Source: Stratiolaelaps scimitus
Lineage: Eukaryota > Arthropoda > Arachnida > Mesostigmata > Laelapidae
Direction: 5' to 3'
Length of the DNA: 64,000 nucleotides
NCBI GenBank assembly: GCA_019614645.1
Contig: JABWDB010000005.1
Location: 2,450,001-2,514,000 of the forward strand
Part shown: piece after piece, positions 12,101 through 21,100 of the stretch
Position numbering within the stretch: position 1 is the first letter of the stretch
Layout: each line of letters starts with the position of its first letter
Position numbers and translations under genes: made by a program
The notes under the pieces: model-generated
Databases searched by the model: none
The model's input: only the letters and a program-made list of their open reading frames with translations
What the model was told of the DNA's origin: nothing

Positions 12101-15100
12101 CAGCTCGAGTGCTTAGCTGAGGCGCTTAATGAACGGAAACGCATCTGCGAACAGAATCAAGCTGCTCGCGAACTTGCGAAATCGCTTGGCAGTGCGAAGG
12201 TATGTACGATACGTTTGCCATATTGAGTCATGTCGCTGTCTCTCTCTCTCGGAAAATGTCGAAATTGAACCCTTTCATGATGAAACATCATTTTCAGTGT
12301 CAGCGATAACCGTCAACGAACCTCGATAATATTTATTAACGTTCGTGTTTTAAGCGTTAACCTCAACGTGTTACGGCTGGCAGTAAGTTCCAATGTCGCT
12401 TTTAACAAGGTATACGGTTTCTGCTAATTCGAAACCTTGACATAGCCTGCTCGTATTCTGTCCATCTGTGTCTGCGAGAACATTTGTCGTTCAACATCAA
12501 CTGTGTATTTTGTGGATTCTCTGCCCAGATTGGATCAAAGGGAGGGGAACAGCTGCTGGTGCGTCAGGACGATGCGAGCCAGTTGGAGATGGACTCCACG
12601 GGACTGGTTGTAAAGACGAAAGGGAGGCGCCTGCTCATGTTGAGCGACACCTTGGTGTGCGCATCAGGTGACGGAAAGAATAACGTCAAATGGAGTGTGC
12701 CCATCGTCGAGGTGAGTTGACAAGTGGTCTAGCTTTAATGACGCTGAAAAACACGAACTTCATCTATAAGGCAATGAAAGTGAAGTAACCTTTTTCATGG
12801 CGTACGACGGCAGGTAGAATTCAATCCATATCAAACGAATTGGTCCTACGAACGTATGATCTTGCCTCCCAAAGCGTTCAATGAATTAGGTAGGACTGGG
12901 GTGCCAAACCGGACCGTTTATATATATATATATATATATATACATCGTGTGACGTATAGAACACAAGCTTAATATAGCTGGAGAGTTTACCAGCGGCCAA
13001 ATGCCATATGTGTAATTTTGGCATATGGTGAAATTGCCCAGATAAATCGACTATCGAAGCACAGTATACGTCGTTTTCATGTCCTCAACAAATGTTCGTC
13101 TATGTCTGTCACTTGAATTAAGCCAAATTCGCTACTAATTAGTACTGCTCGCTCACAAATCATTTTATGGCTCCTCAATAACGCGACTCATGTCCATCAT
13201 TTTAGAGGTCGTATGGTATTAGGGGGTGGCCACAGGCTGGTCCTTGTTCGGATCTTCTTGGAACTGTTTCGTCCGCCCTTGGTCACTGTCCGTGAAATGG
13301 GTTGAGAGCTAGTTGTCGAAAGGGTCCCGTTGTTAATGTGTGTACTTGAACATGAAGCGGTTGTCACTCCCGAGATTGCGGTGGGGACAGTCAAACCATT
13401 GTCTCCATCGTTCGATTGTGAATCTCCCGTAACCGGATCTCCAGTAGCTCTTGTTTCGTTCGACGAGGTTGCAGTCGAAGAAGTTGTGGGTTCAATATCA
13501 GTGACTGCTCCAGGCGTTGTCGAATTGTCAACTGGCGTTTCGGTGTACAAGGTAGGGCCATTGCGGGTACCATCGATGGTAGTCGCATCCGAGGTGGAAG
13601 CATTTCGGGTCGTGTGGCTTTCCGAGGTAGAGGCACTTTGGTTCAGGCTGGAAGCCGAAGAGGTGGACTTACCTTGGGCCGTGGAAGTGGTCATGGCCAA
13701 TGTGGAAGAGGCTGAGAAACTGGCGTCCAGGCTTAATGTTGTACCAGTGCTGGCGGTTGCCGTGTCGCCATTGGTGGCTGGTTCTGTCGACAATAAAGAC
13801 ACGGGTTCCTTTGAGATCAGCGTGGTACTTTGAATGAACTTCGCTGTCGTGTTACGAGTAGAATGGGTGACGGCGCTCGTAGTGATCCCACTTCTGGGTG
13901 TGTTAAGCTCACCCATGGAGGTGCTACTCGCTGCTCTTGTCGTCTCTAATGTAACTAATTCTGAATCGGTCAGCAGTGGAGACATCGAGGAAGTGCACCC
14001 GCCGGGCTCACTTGGACTGTGTGATGGTATCAACGAGCCATGAGTAGTCACATTAGTTGTCGCCGTGTCCAGCGTCGCAGGCGCAAGGGTTATACTCGCT
14101 GTGGTTGTGGATCTGGCCGTCGGCGAGGACACTGCTACAGTGGAATCAGTTTCGGACAATGTGCTGGATACGGCGTCGTCCCAATGAGAGCTGGCGGTAG
14201 GCTCTTCAGTTGATTGGGACGGCTCAGGGTCCGATATCGACGCTGTTCTGTGGCTAGTGGTCGGTGGCGAATCTGCAGTAATCGCTGAAGTCGACTCGTT
14301 GACGTAGACCTGTTCGCTGCTTGCCAGCTGTGAGCCTGCGGTTGAAACTGGATCCGTACGTGTTGCTGGCCGTATTGGTGACGTTACCAGATCACGTGTT
14401 TGTCTTGCCGGTGTACCACCTCCAGAGATTGGCCTTGGTGTTTGTAGGCTTGATCCACCAGCGGTGGACGATCGCGGGCTAACCGTAGGACGCGGCGACC
14501 GGTTCGTCTGTGCTGTTTGTTCCGTTCGGTTTTCAAGTACCACCTGTGGGCATAAGTACAGATTAAGCCTTGGGACGTTCCTCGGCACACAGGATCGATA
14601 AAACGGCCTGGAAGAACTGAAGATCATGATATCTTCCAGTAACATTATTACGCGCGAGGTTCTCGAATCTGCTTACCTGTGATGAGTGGATCAGCCTACA
14701 TGTGAACCTCATGGATACTGATTTGTGAAACGATAACGAATGCATGGTCCATTCAATTGGATTGTTAAAGGTGCTGGTTGCATCAGGGGAAAAGACACTG
14801 GATCTCACCGGCGCTAACAGTAAAACATTCGCTCACCGTGCGCGTTCCTCACTGCCGGTGTTTGGTGCTGCTCTGTGTTGTCTCTTAAAGCAAACTGCAA
14901 TTTAACCGCAAGCCAAGATGGTTGATTACCTGCGGTGGGCATCGATAGTAATACTGCTGTCTGAAGGCACCATTGCGAATTGTGCGTACACAGGTAAACA
15001 GAGGCACATATGCGGTAAGGCGACCGTTCACCCTGTACGCGTCCTCAGCATGGATAGTCACCTATACCCAAGCGGAATAATAACAATCATAATAGCAATA

Positions 15101-18100
15101 GGTAGACATGATTAGGATCATGATTAGGATCTTCAACGAGAGTTGGAGTCCAGAAGAAATCGGCATACTAACTGAACTCGTCAACGACAAACACCTACGC
15201 ATTATTATTCGAAATAGTAACGGGGACGGTGTTTAACACAGCTATGACAACGTATTCCTGCGGGCATTGTTACTTAGGTGTTTTCTTGTTCGACAGAACG
15301 ATATAGTGATAATTCTTGCGAGTTATATAGAAAAATCAACTCACATCTGCGGATGTCGATCTCGCTTCGTAAGCTTCGCTAAATTGATCAAAGTTTTGTC
15401 TCACCTGAATCGTTCCGTCGGGGAGGACAGTTCGCCGAATGATCCTGGCGAAACGCTGACCGTTATATCGACGCTGGGACGTTGCCCCCTCAAAGATGAT
15501 GATCAGGCAAAATAGTACGAGCGTATTTCGCGTTAGCTCATTGCGGCGTTCGTGAGCCATGGCGCGCCATCCAGACAAGCTTTACCAGCGCGCGCGCTCG
15601 AGTTAACCGAATCCTGCTGATGAGATCGGAAAATGAAATTCGGCTTTAACTGCCTATGATTTTATGCTGTGCTGATTTGTTAAGTGTCAGCTTTTACCAT
15701 TGGTTTGGGTTGTAAGCACGTCTCACGAGCTCAAGACCAATAATAGTTGCCTATAACACGACATTTTTTTTATTGTTAATTGTCGTCTGTCTTCGTGGTG
15801 CACTGCCATTGGCTATAAGCCAGAGCGGCATCTATTCCGTGACCCGTTCGTGTTACGCGTTCGATGCTACTCTGAGTGGAAGTTTATCCCTGTTTTATGG
15901 CCTTGAATTGAATATCGTTGTTTACCGATGCGCGTTCTTTGCTCTAGTATCATTGAGCCATTAATCATCACTTCGCGCTCTGATCACTGATGGTGGCCAG
16001 GGGCCTAGTTTTCGCGTAGGATCTCCGCGACCTCCGTCTTCCGTTGTGAGGCACAAATCGACGACTATACAAAACTTCCGGTATAAGGTACCATTTACTC
16101 TTTTGGACTCGTTAATTGATTTCCTTTGCCGTCGCTTTTCTCGTACGTCGACTGGGTAACGGGGATCAGTCACACTGCACATGTATCCTTCTGGAGACTA
16201 CTGGACGACAGGTGGCAGAGGCCTCTCAGAGGCGACTGCTGCTGCTTAAAAGTAGCCGCAGCTTTTCTATAGCCGCTGATATGCTCGCGCTCCGCACGGC
16301 CTAACCAAACGTTTCGGAAGAGCAGTAGCCCAGTAGCCCAGTCCCTAGTCAAAAGCCAATGTCAATATAGGACAAACAATTCGACGGAGGAGGTTGGGTG
16401 TAGGGGTATGCAGCGATGTATTGAATATGGCTGAATAGGAGGGCGGCCGCCCAGCTGAATTCAACGTGGTGGAGGAGAAACGAAGGGACTCCCGTCAATT
16501 CGACAAGGTTTGCTCACCGCTTCTTCGTTGAGGCGTTGTCGCATTGTCCATGCCACCGCATCGCCTCGGCGGCGATAGCGGACACAAAGAATGGAGCTGG
16601 AATTCTCTTCGACGATATCGTAAACGGCACCCGAATGGGAGAAAGCTAAGTGCTTTGGGTGTGTGTGTGTGTGTGAGACATGTATAGGCTATTATTGAAG
16701 GTGTTTACTTTTTATGAAATGTGTTTACATGGGGGAGCACGTTTCTCCTGCCGCTCCAATTCTGTATCGGTAATAGAGATGAGAGGATGAGAGACGGGCG
16801 GTGGCTCTCTCGGATCAGTTTCCGACCGGCGGAATTAGGCTGATCCTGTGTGAATACGGAGGTCAGGGTGATTTATCATCAAGGGCTGTTTTTGTTGCTA
16901 TGTTAATGATTATATTTATTATATATAGAATTTTTTTTGAAGCGCCGCTATTCAATATGCTATAGCCTGTGTGTTCCGAACCAGAGGTGTCTCACGTCAA
17001 CTGTCACACGCAGTGGCCGAGTCCACGCACCGATGCTACTATCTCATATGAACAGAAACACGTTGATCGCTAATCGTGATATTTGCTATTTGTCGGGGAG
17101 TTACGTGAATGGCTGGCGAAATGCATACAATGGCGGTTGTAGCATTGTGGTCATTTACAGAACGAAATAAAGACGTCCGACTAATTATTCGGTTGACTGA
17201 AATTTTTTCACTGAAGCAATCGGTAGGCTGTTGCTTGCTGTGGCTGCTCCACCTCCAATAATGATCTGTTTCGATCTGAGAAGAGCTGTAGTATTATAAC
17301 TTAGTTGACGATAGATTCGTCAGATGAATTCAGACGAATCATCCGGGGAACTGCCACCTTTAGCAGAGTACACTTCTGCGGATTTTGTCAGTCCATGATA
17401 TGGCGTCATTCAGTTTAATTCAAATACTCCGATATTAATCAAATGGAGGGGGGTGGGGGGCTTCATCCAATAATGTGAAATCGCATTACCTCAATACGAT
17501 AGGATTTGCACCGCTCATCGGACAGATCGGTCTATAAAGACCCCGCTTTGCCGGTTACGATAACGGTGCTTTTGTAGTGCTGCTGCTGCTGCGGTTCAAA
17601 TGGTCGCATTGTTAGAATCGTTACTGAACGATTGCAAACAGTGTGCGTCTCCGTGGGTGTAGCAGAGGGTCAACTGAACTTGAGAATCGTGGCAGGAAAT
17701 AGTTACGATTGCGATTTGTCTAAAAACAAGCGACTTGCTCGTCTCAAGACCGGGTAGGTTTGATTAGCGGTGTCATCGTGAAGAAGGGATGCTTGTGTAA
17801 CCCGTGCGAAATTCAAGGCGAATAGCTATAATCAGTTGTTAGTAGCAGATATTGGTTCAGTAAGGCAGGATGACTCTCGTGACCGATCTTCAGTACAAAT
17901 GACTTTCAACAAATGACCGACAAATGACTTTCACTAACGAATAAGCTCTACCAGTTCTTCACCTGGAGTAGTATCCGGAAAACTGTCGATGAAATGTTCA
18001 CACATAGGAGGAGCAATCGACATTAGAATATGAATGCATCATTTGAGCTGTTCTTGTTGATCGTCGCCAGCTTTCGACCAGTTCATTTCGGCAGCATTGT

Positions 18101-21100
18101 TCATTATTGATCATGTTCTTCATCGTTGTTGTGCTAATTTCCAGGTGGAGGTTTTGGAGGACCTCTCTGCGCGTAGTCTCCTCGCAGGACGCGCGGCATT
18201 GGCGACAACCCCGCATTTTCTCATGCCGCATTCAGACGATGCGAAGCAGGCCGCCATCGACGAACTGGCCGATCTCGTACACGATCTCGAAGTGATGAAC
18301 AGGTGAGGCTTTTTGAACACGACGTGATTGCCGATGGGATGGTTCAGGCGGTGGAGCGTATTGTATCTGGCGTCAGTCGTATTGCTCGTATTGTGTGGGG
18401 TCGATCCGTGCTGAGAGCCGAGACATTTTTTCAATGGAAACTTTCTTTGGATGTCATCCCTTTGTGGTACGATGCTGGAGCCAACCGTGACCAAGGCCAT
18501 CCATTCGCCAGTATAAAACAACAAACCCGGCACGGTGGTGGCGTCGGCGGTAACCATAATAACAAACACGTAGGTAGTAGTGAAAACTAAAGTGCCACAT
18601 CGGGGTTGAAAACCCTTAGTTTATTACAACACAACTTGATTGACACCAGGAGGAACTATTGCGTTGACATGAGTTAAGGTGCTGCGCAGCTATTTAATAT
18701 AGCTGGAAATGGTTGAATTTCATGCCATAAGGTTTCCATGTAGATTCAGCCGTTTGCTTGTTTCATAGTTTGTACAGTGGAAGCGTGTGATAACGACAAA
18801 TCACCAGTGGCGCTATGACCACTATGCTCGAGTTTCGATACGTTATCAGCACGAGCGGATTCAAAACAGCTCGCGGCACCAATGAACGATGATGATACCT
18901 ATTATATGTGTGTGTGTCCTCGCACCCTCGTACGTTTCTTAACGTTGCTGTTGGCGCTTGCTGCTCTTCTGCCAACAGAGTCTGTGGATTAGTGGCAACG
19001 CTAAAGCGGCCTCCGTCAGCGTTACCGCCGGTGGAAGCGCTGTTTCAGGCAGCCAGATGCATTCAGGAGGCAATCAAGGCCAAGGAAGAGGAGGTGGCGG
19101 CGACGGATAGCGCCTGTCTCCAGCTGTGCGTGCCCGTCAAGGGATCAATATTCTTTCAGTTCTGCAGCTCAACGACGAAGCGTGACTGGCTTACGGACCT
19201 GCGGCTATGCAAGATGTGGCTAGATTCGGACAACCAACCGGCGTGGGAGACCCTGCCGACGGCGTTAGCCAACGAGGCGCAGCTGGTTGTAAACAAGCAC
19301 CCCCTACTGTCGAAGGTCATGCCGTTGTTCCAGGCTACGCAGGCGACTGAAGTCAATTGCGGCTGTTACTATACCGCTCTCTCGAAGCCCAACGGCGAGA
19401 AGAGCTTCCAGCCACCGCACTACTTGTGGCTGTGCAGTACCGACGGCATCAATTCGCATATGGTCATACTTCAGCAGGGTCTATCAGGCGGGCACTCAAT
19501 GCGGCCGGTCGGGGCGTTCGACCTGCCGGAAAGCCAAATCACGGCCATGGAGTGTGCACCACCGCCGCGAGAATGGTGTCCCGCGGGCCAGGCGCTCGAA
19601 GATGTGGCGGAAACTGTCTGGATTGCGACGGAATCTAAAAGGTGAGTAACACAACAGCAATGGGGATTCATGGTTAACTTGCGGTCGTGGTCGCCTATCG
19701 AAGATTTAACTATAACGATACGTATTTTATATCATTAGTATTTTATTATTTCCACTACAAGTTATTGAGTATTATGATGTGTTCGCATTTGCAAAATGCC
19801 ATCGATCAATCAATCAATCCATCCATCTACTAATTCATTGATTAATTCACCCATCACACTCTTCGTCGTCGTGCGCGTCTCGTCGCCATTGGCAGGTTGA
19901 TCCTCTTGCTGGCGTCGTGTCCGGATAAATGGACCGAGGTTGGAAACACGCTAGTCACATCGCCCGCTACGCAGATCAAATACTTTAATGCCAACGTGTA
20001 CGTGGCCCTGTCGAACGGGCAGATTTACGTCTATTCGCGGCTGTCAGACGGCACAGGCGCATGGGATCTCGACCATCCGACCGTCGTGACGCTGGGTGCT
20101 GACCCTGTAACGTCGCTACTGGCGTGCGCCCGCCAAGAGGCGCTATTGGCGGCGTGCGGGCCGAAGATTTGGCGCATCGACGGCCATTCGCAGCAGGTGC
20201 TGGACGAACACGAACTTCATGTGCACCATGGTCATGCCAACCAATTCCATCCTGATCGGGAACGGTCAGCCGAGCAGGGGGAGCATGCAAACCTAATAGC
20301 GGCGGCCGGCACGGGCCTCTGGGTGAGTCCGTGTTCAGATGTTTGTTTAATGACTGACAAACTGACGCTTGACTCGAAAGGTGACTTCGTCTGCGACGAT
20401 TTGCGATCAGCCCTTTAGACAGTTGAAATAAGTGCTAAATATTGTTCACGAGGTCGGAAGAATTATTATTATTATTATTATCGGATAGTCACATATTTAT
20501 AGAGGTGTTTTTAATACGGGATTCTAAAAAAAAAGAAAACTTAAATTCGTCCTTTCTCTTCGTTTTCTTATATTATTTTTCTTTGTTTGTTGTGCGTTTC
20601 TTTCTGCGTTCCTGCTATCTGCCTTGAAGGTCTCGACTGTGAACTCAAGTCTGCTATGTCTCTACCATCTGGAGACGTTCAAACATCTGCAGGATATCGA
20701 TGTCTCGCCACCGGTCGTGCAGATGCTGAAAACACCAGCTGCGTCAGTGTTCATCACGTCATTACAGGTTTCACGGGGCCTACTTTGGGCGGGCACCAAT
20801 GTCGGCGTTGTAGTGACCTTGCCGCTGCCCAAACTCGAAGGTATCCCGTTAGTGCCGCGCGGATCTGTGTCCGCCTCGTACCATGGCCACCAGGGCGCAG
20901 TCACGTTCCTGATCAGTCTGGGACCGTCGGATCATCCCTCGTCAGGTCTCTCAACGGGCCTGCCCGGTCTGCAAGCAAGCGGCATGGGCGTCAACCAACC
21001 AGCCCAGACACCGAACAATGGTCAAGCGGGTGACGGCGAATCCATTTACGATCTGTACGCGGACCTAATGCATCTGCAAGAATATGAATTTTACGACGAG

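Noticed and set aside
13330..13833. 167-codon plus-strand frame
   Set aside because: Shadow of the antisense mucin-like exon; its Val-rich make-up is the complement of Thr/Ser codons.
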